Position numbers and translations under genes: made by a program. From positions 22,568,001-22,632,000 of the forward strand of contig JBHGNT010000001.1 in the NCBI GenBank assembly GCA_043228905.1: a stretch of DNA of 64,000 nt, in the 5' to 3' direction. Shown here piece by piece: positions 1-9,370 of the stretch; positions within the stretch are counted from its first letter, which is position 1, and each line of letters opens with the position of its first letter. The notes beneath the pieces are model-generated. The model saw only the letters and a list, made by a program, of their open reading frames with translations, made no database searches and was not told the origin of the DNA. This stretch comes from Azolla caroliniana (Eukaryota > Polypodiophyta).

Positions 1-137
1 CGTTGTACTTGACCTTGTAACCCACTTGCATCCGATCGGCTTCACACCCTTGGGGGCGTCAACCAGGTCCCATGTCTCATTTTTTGCCAATGTGCACATC
101 TCTTCCTCCATTGCGGCACGCCAATTTGTGTCCTTCG
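1..137 (-). pseudogene. Copia RT N-terminal fragment
   Basis: Read on the minus strand this matches the start of a Ty1/copia reverse transcriptase: an NWRAAMEEEM block, then ETWDLVDAPKGVKPIG and a KWV block where the frame slips by one base. The same block occurs at 12301-12316/16790 and near 63930, so it belongs to the Copia-1/Copia-3 type. It is cut by the window edge on one side and by the Gypsy-D LTR on the other. It is a relic in which Gypsy-D inserted. Confidence 0.8.
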
Positions 138-769
138 GCAAGGTTATGGACTAGGAGGAGGAGAATTTTAAGGCTAATAAGAATACAAATAGATTGTAAG
201 AAAGAGATGTAGAGAACCTCGTGAATTCCACAAGTGTATTATATTAGATTAATATTTAGAAATCGTAATTAAACTCAAGAATCAACACCAACAATACAAC
301 TTTCTCCTCTCCTCATATAGTGATGGAAGAGGCTAAGTATATAACTTACCATATGGCAAGCATCATGCTATTTTGAAAGTGTTCATGCACACTAAATGTG
401 CATGAATCACTTTTTCTATCATGGTTTTCCATCTAATTATAGTGCTCATGCACACTAGATGTGCATGAGTAGCTATTTTTATAAAACGTTTTCTTTAACT
501 AAAGTTTTATGCACACTACACGTATATAAGTAGCGTTTTCTAGAATTTATATGTGAGGATAAAGTTTTCTAAATATTAAATCCATAATTATATTATTCAT
601 GATGAGTTGGTATAATGGTAAAGTTTGGGTTTGTTTACATGCGGGTACAGGGTTTGAAACTTGCCATGTGCATGTGATGTATATTTTAGTAATTTTTTCT
701 ATTTCTTTATTTTTATTTAATTGGGTACTCTGTACATATTTCATGTAATGTACGAAGTACACTACGACA
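129..769 (-). repeat. 3' LTR of Gypsy-D
   Basis: Its right edge (sense start TGTCGTAGTG) is followed by a polypurine tract. About 100 bases from its left end resemble 9044-9229, and much of its length resembles the reverse complement of the solo LTR at 18756-19459. It carries short repeats around GTGCATGA and CACACTA near 385-530. The first bases at the left are decayed relative to the other copy (8992). A tRNA-like stretch lies at 605-662 on the opposite strand to the element. Confidence 0.75.
605..662 (+). other. tRNA-like segment in Gypsy-D LTR
   Basis: TTGGTATAATGGTAAAG resembles a Pol III A box (TRGCNNAGTGG, about 9 of 11) and a GGTTTGAAACT stretch about 30 bases on resembles a B box. 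It does not fold obviously into a full tRNA and the B box is imperfect. It lies antisense to the LTR. Comparable segments occur at 4261-4330, 12975-13042, 13135-13195 and 18850-18915. Confidence 0.4.
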
Positions 770-785
770 CTCACCCCCTCCGAAC
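770..785 (-). other. Polypurine tract of Gypsy-D
   Basis: On the minus strand this is a G-rich purine run ending directly at the LTR, the plus-strand primer position. The same arrangement (G-run, GTGGA/GTGAG, then TGTYG) is seen at 13386, 28621, 34846 and 54439, which supports the LTR edge chosen here. Confidence 0.65.
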
Positions 786-844
786 TTGCACACCCTCGTA
801 TACTTTTCCATTTAATACTTTTCGAACTTCGTATGGTCCGAACC

Positions 845-1760
845 ACCTTTGAGTGAATTTCCGTATCGTTCTGTGTTGATGATCCAAACTGCTATTGTAG
901 CCGATCACCCAATCTCCTTCTTCAATCTTCCGGGGTCGTCGATGGTATTTTTTTTCGAATCATCGTTTGCTATGGAATTGTGCTTCTTGTTGTCGGCATA
1001 CCGCTTCCGCTATGTCATTTGGTCTTCCTTCAAGTTGTCATATCCGGAACTCTAGTAGTTCTTCCCGACTCATCTCTTCCTTCCATGGTAGCACCGCCCA
1101 TGTCGAAATTGTGGTTTTCATAGGCATTATCGGAGCTTGTCCAGTCATAAGTTTTGCTGGCATATAACCAGTCACGGAACTATGTGTTGATCGATGCACC
1201 CATAGTGCATACGGAAGCATCTATGGCCAAATCTTCACCTTTCCATCACATGCTTTTGCAAGTGCTTTTACAATTGGACTATGTCATCTTTTGATCTACC
1301 CGTTTGCTTCTAGATTGTATGTCGTGGTTAGTGTCAACCATACTCTATGGTTCGCGAAGAATTCCCTAGATTTATCAGAGTCATGGTCTCCCCGATCCTC
1401 AATCACTTGTCCTACGCACCCATACCTACAAAACACTTCTTCTAAGAGAAATTGGCATACTACAGAACATGTTTTCCTCCGTCGCGCCCGACCTTCTACT
1501 TGGTTCGCCAAATCCTCCTAAGTTAGCACCAAGTACTTATTTTGTCCTGTCACGGTTGGCATGGCCGTGATGTTGACCCTCCATTTAAAGTTGATTGTCG
1601 GTGAGAATGTCGAATGTAATTAATCCCGGTATTGAACTGTAGAGTAGATTTGACATTTCTTGCAACTTTCCGTGAACTCCGCTACATCCTTGTACATATT
1701 CTTCCACCAATATTTTTGCTTGATCTTTGCAAATGTCACCCATGTTCCCCGATGACCACC
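845..1760 (-). pseudogene. Integrase remnant, Gypsy-D
   Basis: The minus strand encodes a broken Ty3-type integrase. The HHCC zinc region and a KCQIYS block lie near 1640-1740, a core with DRGDHD near 1390, a TYNLEANG block near 1300 where functional relatives have NGKVERGH, then WVHRSTHSSVTGYMP and the C-terminal EEGDW...RWFGPY block near 850-950. The integrase cuts the target and joins the element ends. Several stops and frameshifts interrupt it, so it is not functional. It aligns by eye with the integrases at 34026-34792 and 54541-55600. Confidence 0.7.
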
Positions 1761-1779
1761 CCAATCGGATTCATGAAAT

Positions 1780-2669
1780 TCAGATATTATCTATTTTTGT
1801 TGTTCCTTTGTGCCAACTCCCTGTTGGTCTTTTCGGCTCCCTCCAGATTAATCCATTGTTCAAGAATAACTTCCGGACTTGCCATTTCTTCCTTCGGATC
1901 TCGGCTCTCTTTTCCTTATTTTCCAACGATTCCTCGATTTCTTGTAGCGCTTTCCCGATCAACAAGCTTTCTCCTTCGTATTCGTCTTCTCGGAACTCCT
2001 GAATTACGTTCACCCGGCATATGTGCTCTGAAGTAAAGTAGTCTTCGGAAACTTCTTCATTATCTGATTCGGCTACGTTGTTTCCAAACCGTGCCTTTGA
2101 TAACATATTTGCTACCACATTGTTGTTTCTTGAGATGTGTTGTACCTCTGGATTAAGCGACTTTACATATGCAATCCATCTTAGGATAGCAACATCCGGT
2201 ACCGTGCAACATCGCATCATCCCGAGTATCGGAAGACAATCCGTTTCGATCATTACTTTGGCTTCGATCAAATAATCCTGATCCAATTTTATAGTCGACA
2301 TGACTCCCCATAATTCTCTTTTGACTTGTGGATATCCGCGTTGCCTTTTGTTAAGAACCTTTGCTCTGAATATCTTGAGCCATCCGGATCAACTTGGTTG
2401 ATGGGCCATCTGATCCCGATTGGACTTGTATCAACTGTTACTATGATCGGTCTGTCATAGTTCAGCTTCTTAACCGCTTCCGCTCTCCATAGTGCTTTCT
2501 TGAGCTTCTTCACGGCTTTGGTGTGCTCCGGATTCCATTTGAACCTTTTCCCCTTCCAGAGCAAGTTAGAGTGGGTCCATAATGTGTGCATAGTGCGGAA
2601 TCCATATGTGATAGAATGCACATGCCCCAAGAAACCTGTGGACTTCGAATTGTGACTCGCATATTTCAT
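1780..2669 (-). pseudogene. RNase H remnant, Gypsy-D
   Basis: The frame at 1780-2301 (173 codons) holds the second half of a Ty3 RNase H: DQDYLIEAKVMIETDCLPI, then a block ending QHISRNNNVVANMLSKARF, where the last catalytic Asp is replaced by Asn. The first half lies at 2289-2669 in other frames. RNase H removes the RNA strand during reverse transcription. The domain is split by frameshifts and the active-site change also argues against function. It follows directly from the RT region at 2690-3474. Confidence 0.72.
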
Positions 2670-2689
2670 TCATGGCTTCAATTGCATCG

Positions 2690-3474
2690 ATCTTGGCTAG
2701 TGTCGGTCTTCCACCGTTGGGCCCACATAATGTCCGACTACCAGTATCTCGTCTTGTCCTAACACCGATTTTTCTCCTTAGAGTGTTAGGTGCACATCTT
2801 CTAACTTTTGTAGCACTTTCTCACAATCACAAATATGGTCAACTATGAACTTTTGACATCCCCGATCATCCATAGTCTCATCCTTTTTTTCCACCGCACA
2901 TCCTTTCATTGGAATGTTATTTAAGAACGACATTGTTATCTCCGGAATGTAGTCTCGATGCACCTTGTTCATTGCATTCATCATATATGCGGCCGAGTTC
3001 GTCCGGACACATCCAGACTAATCCTATCGGTCTCTACATTGTAGTGATATCCCGACTATCCATGTCTAGTTGAAATTGGTCATATCCAGAGTATAGGTCT
3101 TCGATAGAGTATATCGCACATCTGGAAAATGCTTCCACAAATTCATCCACTATCGGACCGAGTCCGGAGTTTTGGATCGTGACCTTGTTCACTGGTTGCA
3201 AATCTTGAATGAACCAGAGTGACCCATTCTTCTTCGGAACCGTAAACCATCGATTTGAGTACGAAGCGTGTGATGGCTCTAGAATCCCCATCGCCACCTT
3301 CTCCCTGAGCAAGTCAATGATTTTCAGAATATTTGCTTGTGGCACTAGAATCGGTTTCAGGTTCCACGACACATGATCAATTGTGAAGATCACCATCGGC
3401 TCCACTATCTTCGGGTCAACACACCCTATCTCTTTTGATGTGAATGCGAATACTTTTCCATGTTGCTCCAACAT
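2690..3474 (-). pseudogene. Reverse transcriptase remnant, Gypsy-D
   Basis: The minus frame at 3034-3474 carries RT fingers and palm: SNRWFTVPKKNGSLWFIQD, then a linker to YSGYDQFQ with the first catalytic Asp. The downstream part with the expected FLDD box (2778-2984) is shifted and damaged around SFLNN. The block GACAFYHIWIPHYAH near 2610 leads into RNase H. The best-preserved relatives are 32431-33200 and 56300-57186. It is not translatable as one protein. Confidence 0.75.
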
Positions 3475-3983
3475 CTCACAGAATGGCTCTTCTTCATTTT
3501 GTAAGAGGAACTCGCCTCCACCAATCTAGAGTTTCTTTCGAGTCTCATCCGTAAATGTACGTCCAATATCCATGGACTTCCGAAGTGTCCGATATCCCGA
3601 GACTTCTTTCCTCTTTTGTTCACTATTGGTGGGTAATGGTCCCGCAAACGGTTTCACCTTCTTTTCCACGGTCTTATATTTTGTACATACAATTGATTCT
3701 TCTTTGGGGAGTGATGTCGTGAAGATTTTCGGCAATGGTGTGAAAATCACATAAAATGTACAAAATCGAGTATGAATCACATAAAACAATAATAGTGAAA
3801 ATAACATTTTAAATAAGTTTAATATCTAAGTACAAAATGATGGAGGTCTTCATGAGCTTTCGAATGCACTTTATTACATGAGAAACGGACAACTAGATGT
3901 CAAGATATGAGGGTATAAAGTTTGTGAAAGTAGAAGAGAAAACTGTAAGATATCCCACATAGGCACGACAAATACGGCTCCCA

Positions 3984-3995
3984 TCATATATAAGT
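3984..3995 (+). promoter_or_regulatory. TATA-like box in solo LTR
   Basis: CATATATAAG lies about 270 bases into the LTR in its sense orientation, the usual place for a Pol II TATA box at the U3/R border. This is inferred from position and sequence only. Confidence 0.45.
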
Positions 3996-4260
3996 AGAGC
4001 AAAAGCTATTATCTTTGTGTCTATGTGTGGAGCATAGAGAGTTCAAGGTAACTTGAACTAAGAGTGGAGGTGGCCTAGCCATTTGTAAAGGTTTTGGCCA
4101 ACTAAAATCGGACCAGCGATGGAGCCGGCAAAGCGACAATGGCACATCGGCAACCGATGAGGTGGCAGCCACCTTTAACCGGCGGCATCCGGCGAACTAG
4201 TCGGAAACCGACATCGGACGACTAGATAAATAAATATATAAATATATATACATATACAAG

Positions 4261-4330
4261 GAGGGCAAGTAAGGATTCAAACCTTGCAACTCTAAGTTAG
4301 GACTCAATTGGCTTACCACTAAGCCAAGAT
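4261..4330 (-). other. tRNA-like segment in solo LTR
   Basis: On the minus strand TGGCTTAGTGG is an exact match to the Pol III A-box consensus, and GGTTTGAATCC, 32 bases further on, differs from the B-box consensus at one base. This spacing is normal for a tRNA gene. The flanks do not form a convincing acceptor stem, so it is tRNA-derived or tRNA-like, not a tRNA gene. It runs antisense to the LTR. Confidence 0.55.
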
Positions 4331-4781
4331 ATTTAGTTGAAATTATATTTCTATCATCGTACTTTTACATGTAAATTCTTATGCATGAGAGCTAAAATAA
4401 GTGACATGGTTATCATGCACCACATGCAATACACGAGCGCCAAATGGCAAACATGCATCATATGCATGGGGGCATCTATAAAAGGATGGATGAAAATGTA
4501 TTATGAATCCATGTATGAACTAAGAAATTAATGAGAAGAAAATTCATTGATGATATATCTTGTTTCTTAAATCAAGAGTTAAAATCTTAATCTCAATATC
4601 TCTCTCTTGGCCATATCAATCTTTCTCAATCTAAGTCAAACATTTAATCTTAATCTGTTTCTCTCTCTCAATCTATCCTAAATACTTTCTCACTAAGCTT
4701 GGTGTGAACTTCGATCAATCCGGTCCAGAACCCTGGCGGTTCCGCCTCGGGATCCGGGCCTAGTGACGGATCTTCACGACA

Positions 4782-5132
4782 GCGCATCCGGCCCCATTTC
4801 CGCAATGATCTCATACATCTAGACCAATTCCACTGGAACTACCCGGTCTCCCTGACTATTCTCTTCCGCAAGCTCTTCAAGTTATTTTACCGTGCTTCCG
4901 TAGAACACTTCTTCGACTACTCGTGTGATTTCTTCTTCTTCTTTTATGATTGATGCAGACTGTAACTCATCCTACATCTTCAAAAATTCTTTCCTCATTT
5001 CTCCGGACACGACCATGTACGTAGATGCCCCATCCGGACTGATTCACACTTGTTTCGCTCCGAGAGTTTTTTTCATGTGTGGGGTATCAGGGCTTCTCGA
5101 ACTATCACTTCCCCACTCCGCAATAGTCCGCT
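4782..5132 (-). pseudogene. PR-RT linker of Gypsy-D
   Basis: This is the start of the linker between protease and RT; its continuation is at 3484-3714 on the other side of the solo LTR. A YEIIAEMG block next to the solo LTR matches YEVIADFG at about 27500 in Gypsy-A, and the TKYKTVEKK block beyond the LTR matches TKYKTVDRK there. No catalytic motif is expected or seen. Frames are broken. Confidence 0.6.
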
Positions 5133-5792
5133 TTAAAAATCTATTTTTGTTTGGGACAAGTTCTCTCTTTTGTTCCTTTCGTGATTCGATGACATAGTCA
5201 AGAATTGAACAATTTTTCCTCCGCTTTGGCTCTGAATCTTTGCAAAAGTTGCTCCCCTGTCAAGCACCTTTGTTTCCATCCATGAAGTCGTGATGAAGGG
5301 TTGCCCAAGGATCACAAAATGTGAGACCTCATCTTGCACAAAGAAATTTTGGTCAATCTCCACATATCCAATCTTCACCATCACATCTGGACAAGCCGCA
5401 AATAGATATTCCGTTGCTTTTGTGGTTGCCCGGATCTTCCATCCATGACTGGTGTTAATAAGCCACTTCCCCTTCCGGTAGAGCTCCTTGGACATCAGAT
5501 TGATCTCTGATCCATGATCAATCAATGCAACTACGAGCTCTTTGATGTTTCCAATTCGGATCGGAGTCTCTGTAGCTGCTCGTGCCCAATGTGGCTTTGT
5601 GTAGTGGAAGTTCGGAATTTCGTCCTCTGCTTCCGTGTCATTCATTAGAATAATATTCACATTCACCCTTGGAACATTTGAATCTTCTGTAGCCTGTCTC
5701 TTTCTTTTTACGAGATCCACAAGGAGATTGTTTGTAGCCTTGCAATTCTCGGAGGGAAAATTCCACCTGACTATCAAGGATTCTCTCTTCAA
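5133..5792 (-). pseudogene. Aspartic protease region, Gypsy-D
   Basis: An open frame of 219 codons on the minus strand holds a retroviral-type aspartic protease. The active-site block is VVALIDHGSEINLMS, with His in place of the usual Thr or Ser of D-T/S-G. A downstream VILGQPFI block is the conserved second strand (compare ILGQPY in TRG). The protease would cut the Gag-Pol polyprotein. Its N-terminal side overlaps the frame of the second gag copy (5638-6009), a frameshift relative to an intact polyprotein. TRG (13426-15657) is its intact counterpart. Confidence 0.75.
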
Positions 5793-6654
5793 ACACCTTC
5801 TTTAGATCCGTTTGTTGTTCGATGTCCGAGGTGAGTTTTAATTCCAGAATCATTTTCCTTTTTCCTTTCCCTTTAGAGTTCCAACTCTCTGGTGTCTTTG
5901 ATGGTCTGACTGCATCATCCGTGCGCCGTCGCTTCTCATCTACATATACCTCATGTAATTGACATAAATAGTATACGCTACTTATATCTACGGAGCACTC
6001 CCATCCCATAGCTTCCCGGATGCCTTCCGCTGTGCTCCGGATTTCATCACAGTCAATTTTCTTAGAGATTTCTAGCGCTTCTAGTTAGAAAGATGCCTAC
6101 GCTCTAGATGTCTCACCCACACGTATTCCTGTGGTTGTTGCATAATTGCATTTTTCCGCTATCTCCTCCTCTAGGACCTTCTTCATGCCACATTTTCAGA
6201 AGTTCGGCCGGAGTGGCTTTCGAGAGTCCATTGAATGGATCCTATTTCCCTCATAGTAGATGAGATTCTGTCGTAGAGCCTCTTTGTGTTCATCGCAATC
6301 CTTTTGATCATGTTCGGTGCTATCACACCATATGCATCGACGGTCCATATACTTGGAATTTGAGGGATAGTCTCAAATCGACTTTCCAATGCCGAAAACA
6401 CATCGAGGACCTTCAGCCCCTTGTTTGGTGTTTCCAACCAATCTTTGAATCCCCTCCATGTTGCCTTGGAGGAGTCCTTGATAGCGAATGTAGTCTTCAG
6501 CGCTTCTTCAAACGCCACCCACGTCGGATTTTGTTGTCGTATCCCATGGATACTCCCTTGAAGCCCATTCATAGCCACCCCATTGAAGGAGGTCACTTGC
6601 GATCCTTCTGATATCCCGCATTGCAGCATCTCCACCTTGTAGTCCCGTAGATAA
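5697..6654 (-). pseudogene. gag copy 2 of Gypsy-D
   Basis: On the minus strand this carries the gag blocks DYKVEMLQCG, a FEEALKTTF...WRGFKDW stretch and a damaged CX2CX4HX4C zinc region near 6290-6330, then the charged linker DEKRRRTDD and the ERILDSQVEF block. It repeats sequence present at 7489-8800 but lacks about 370 bp that the other copy has between the FEEAL region and the zinc knuckle. It breaks abruptly at 6654 where a LINE fragment begins. Gag forms the particle and binds the element RNA. Confidence 0.72.
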
Positions 6655-7488
6655 CCCTTACGTGCAAAAACATTTTCTTACAAAGTTTCTACAAGTTAAG
6701 AAACAAACGCCCTACACCCTCCTCCTTGAGACGGGATCGCTTCCAATTGAGACCATGGCCATGGAAAGGGTTGTGGAATACATGTTGAAGGTTCAAAAAA
6801 AAAAAAGTCCCTCACATCAACTTCCTAGAATTGCATGGGAAGCAAGCAAAAAGATCCAAAAGATGCATAAAAGCAAATTTTGTGTTCCGGTTGGATGCAA
6901 GATATAGAAAAATGTTTTGGTAGATGGGATCACTAGATTCCTCAGTAAATGAGGCCTTTTTGCAACGCCACTGTATCATGACATGGGACAAATGTGGAGG
7001 CTCATGCTTCACACATTATACTACACATGTTGCACCTAACTACAAAACCATATTCTTCGCGGAATGGGGAAACCATATACATCGATACATGTTAGAGCCC
7101 ATCCCGTTATCTACCATTCAAACCATTGCTTCCATGCGACTTAGCTCACATGCATTGTGATGTGAGACATGGCGTTGGGGCACAAGTGATGAGAGTGGCC
7201 AGCTATGCACACTTTGTCCTAAACAAGTTCGAGAGTCTGAGTATCACACTTTGATACAATGCTCTACCTTTGATCATATTCGACCATGTGTTCTACATCT
7301 CTTCGACCGAGCCCAATCCTTGCACGAATTTCTCTCACAACCACAATGTGCACTCTCGATTGCAACATTCATTGGTAAAGTTCTTGAACATCGCAAGTCG
7401 CTACCCACTTTCACACGTATCACGTGAAATGTAATATTTTTGGTCTCATAGGTCATATTTGACCTCCGAAGACGATAATCTATCTATC
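6655..7488 (+). mobile_element. 5'-truncated LINE fragment
   Basis: The plus strand reads, across frameshifts, as the C-terminus of a LINE ORF2: LLLETGSLPIE and RIAWEASKKI, then a cysteine-histidine module CTLCPKQVRESEYHTLIQC (zf-RVT type) at about 7213-7269. The fragment ends in a short ATCT repeat (7478-7493), as non-LTR elements often do. No RT domain remains, as expected of 5' truncation. It sits exactly between the two gag copies of Gypsy-D. Confidence 0.68.
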
Positions 7489-8974
7489 TATCTTTCTTTT
7501 TATGAGATCCACAAGGAGATCATGGAACTCCTTCTTCGCAATTCCGAGCAATTCTCGGAGGGAAAATTCCACCTAACTATCAAGGATTCTGTCTTCGAAC
7601 ACCTTCTTTAGATTCATTTGTTGTTCAATGTTTGAGGCGATTTTGAATGCCAGAATCGTTTTCCCTTTTCCTTTCCCTTCAGAGTTCCAGCTCTCTGGTG
7701 ACTTCGATGGTTCGACTACATCATCCGTGCGCCGTTGCTTCTCATCTACATACACCTCATGTATTTGACATAAGGGGTATACATTATTTTTATCTACGGG
7801 GCACTCCCATCTCGTAGCTTCCTGGATGCCTTCTCCAGTGCTTCAGATTCCATTAGAGCTGGTTTTCTCGGAGATTTCTAGCCCTTGTGGCCAGAAAGAT
7901 GCCTTCACTCTAGATGTCTCACCCACATGTATTCCCGTGGTTGTTGCATAATTGCATTTTGCCACTATCTCCTCCTCTAGGACCTTCTTCATGTTGCCTT
8001 TTCAGAAGTTCAGCTGGAGTGGCTTCCGAGAGTCCATCGAATGGATCCGATTTCCCTCATAGTAGATGAGATCCCATCGTAGAGCCTCGCAATCCTTCCG
8101 ATCATGTTCGCCTCTATCACACCATATGCACCGATGGTCCATATACTTGGAATTTTAGGGTCAGTCTTTTGATTTTGTCACCATGGCAATTTTAAGATTC
8201 TCCATCTCCTTTAGCAACTTCTTTACCGTGGTTACATCGATTCCCTTCTGGGCCGTAGTCTCTCGAGCCCGTGTTGGTGGTCTTCTACGAACCTCGGCCT
8301 CAACGTCAGTTTCGTAGTCCACTTTTCTTCATCACCGAGCCATTGGCCCCTCTTTGTATATCGATCGAAGATGTCCCACACATTTTCCCATGTATTGGTG
8401 AGGCCACTCTCAGTAGTCATATCCTCTAGAAGCACTCCAAGATCTTTCCAGTACCGGACATCCATAGCTCGTAAGAACATGATCACTTTGTGTGGTATGA
8501 GGATAGCTTGATCTCTCGCAGACAACCTCCCGAATCAACTTTCCAATTCCAAAAACACATCGAGGACCTTCAACCCCTTGTTTGGTGTTCCACCCAATCT
8601 TTAAATCCCCTCCACGTTGCCTTGGAGGAGTCCTCGATAGTGAATGTAGTTTTCAATGCTTCTTCAAACGCCGCCCACATCAGATTTTGTTGTCGTATCC
8701 TGTGGATACTTCCTTGAAGCCCATCCATAGCCACCTGATTGAAGGAGGTCTCTTGCAATCCTTCTGACATCCCACATTGCAACATCTCCACCTTGTAGTC
8801 CCGTAGATAATGTGACATGTCCTTTCCATCAAATTGCCCGTTCTGTTGCAAGAGTCGCTCTACTGCCGCTGGGACTTCTGACATCGCACGTTGCTCGTAC
8901 AACATTTGCTTGAACATTGTCATCATGTTGCTTGCCTCTTTTTGATTCTCCATCTCCTTACCACCCGGTTGCAC
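7489..8974 (-). pseudogene. gag copy 1 of Gypsy-D
   Basis: This is the more complete gag copy. From the primer-site side it runs MQPGGKEMENQKEASNMM (8974), LLQQNGQFDGKDMSHYLRDY, a FEEALKTTF block, a second frame at 8232-8525 (VIMFLRAMDVRYW), a zinc knuckle CIWCDRGEHDRKDC near 8095-8140, and the linker DEKQRRTDD with ILDS at 7573. Stops and shifts separate the pieces. The same domain order is intact in the TRG protein at 13426-15657. Confidence 0.75.
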
Positions 8975-8991
8975 ATCAGGTTCACAAAATG

Positions 8992-9229
8992 TGTCATGCC
9001 TTTCGGCGGCGGATCATTGCGTGACTAAGGTGGAAACCGTAGAGATTATGGAGGAGGAGGAGGAGGAGAATTTTAAAGGTAATAAGAATTCGAATGGATT
9101 GTAAGAAAGAGACGTAGAAAACCGTGTGAATTCCACGAGTGTATTATATTAGATTAATATTTAGAAATGCTAATAAAACTCAAGAATCAACACCAACAAT
9201 ACATCTTTCTCCTCTCCTCATATAGTGAT
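8992..9229 (-). repeat. Truncated 5' LTR of Gypsy-D
   Basis: It starts TGTCATGCC beside a decayed tRNA-Trp-like primer site (minus strand 8974-8988). From 9044 it matches 147-312 of the left LTR (GGAGGAGAATTTTAA, AGATTAATATTTAGAAAT and so on). The match stops at 9229, where unrelated Gypsy-F sequence begins, so this LTR has lost most of its length. Confidence 0.75.
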
Positions 9230-9370
9230 CCTTTAATTATCATAATTACTTCTAATTACAACTCCCTTTATCCCAAAACCGGCTCCCCATCCATACTTTG
9301 GCCTAACCGGCCAACACATGGCACGCCCGTGAGACAATACCTTGTACGTGGAACCAACGGGTTAGACCCT
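9230..9370 (-). repeat. Probable Gypsy-F 3' LTR stub
   Basis: This stretch follows the stop codon of the coiled-coil ORF on the minus strand, where Gypsy-B has its polypurine tract and LTR. A GCGTGCCATGTG run resembles the GACGTGCCACGA start of the Gypsy-B LTR, but no clear TG start or polypurine tract survives. It is assigned mainly by position. Confidence 0.4.

Larger units (their letters stand above)
3715..4781 (+). mobile_element. Solo LTR inside Gypsy-D
   Basis: It begins TGTCGTGAAGA and ends TCTTCACGACA, a perfect 11-base terminal inverted repeat. Part of it matches, in reverse, the Gypsy-C LTRs (54220-54400), which sets its orientation as plus. It has no internal coding region, so it is most simply a product of LTR-LTR recombination. 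It splits the PR-RT linker of Gypsy-D. A TATA-like CATATATAAG lies near 3985. Flanking 4-mers are GTGA and GCGC, not a clean duplication. Confidence 0.82.
129..9229 (-). mobile_element. Gypsy-D, degenerate Ty3/gypsy element
   Basis: On the minus strand the order is LTR, tRNA-Trp-like primer site, gag, protease, RT, RNase H, integrase, polypurine tract, LTR, which is the Ty3/gypsy order. The 5' LTR is cut short at 9229, and every coding domain carries stops or frameshifts. A solo LTR (3715-4781) splits the PR-RT linker. gag is present twice, separated by a LINE fragment. It belongs to the same group as Gypsy-A, -C, -E and TRG by gag, the D-H-G protease and the segment next to the polypurine tract. 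The left LTR edge is uncertain by about 10 bp, because Copia sequence and a decayed LTR start meet there. Confidence 0.85.

Noticed and set aside
605-662. A functional tRNA gene here or at 4261-4330, 12975-13195, 18850-18915
   Set aside because: A- and B-box-like motifs are present, but no acceptor stem or complete cloverleaf could be found by eye.
3711-4785. A clean target duplication for the solo LTR at 3715-4781
   Set aside because: Flanking 4-mers are GTGA and GCGC. A deaminated GCGN could be argued, but two mismatches in four bases are not evidence, so it was left out of the CG-target count.
6797-6808. Poly-A tail marking a retrogene end
   Set aside because: The A run lies inside the LINE coding homology, which continues for several hundred bases afterwards.
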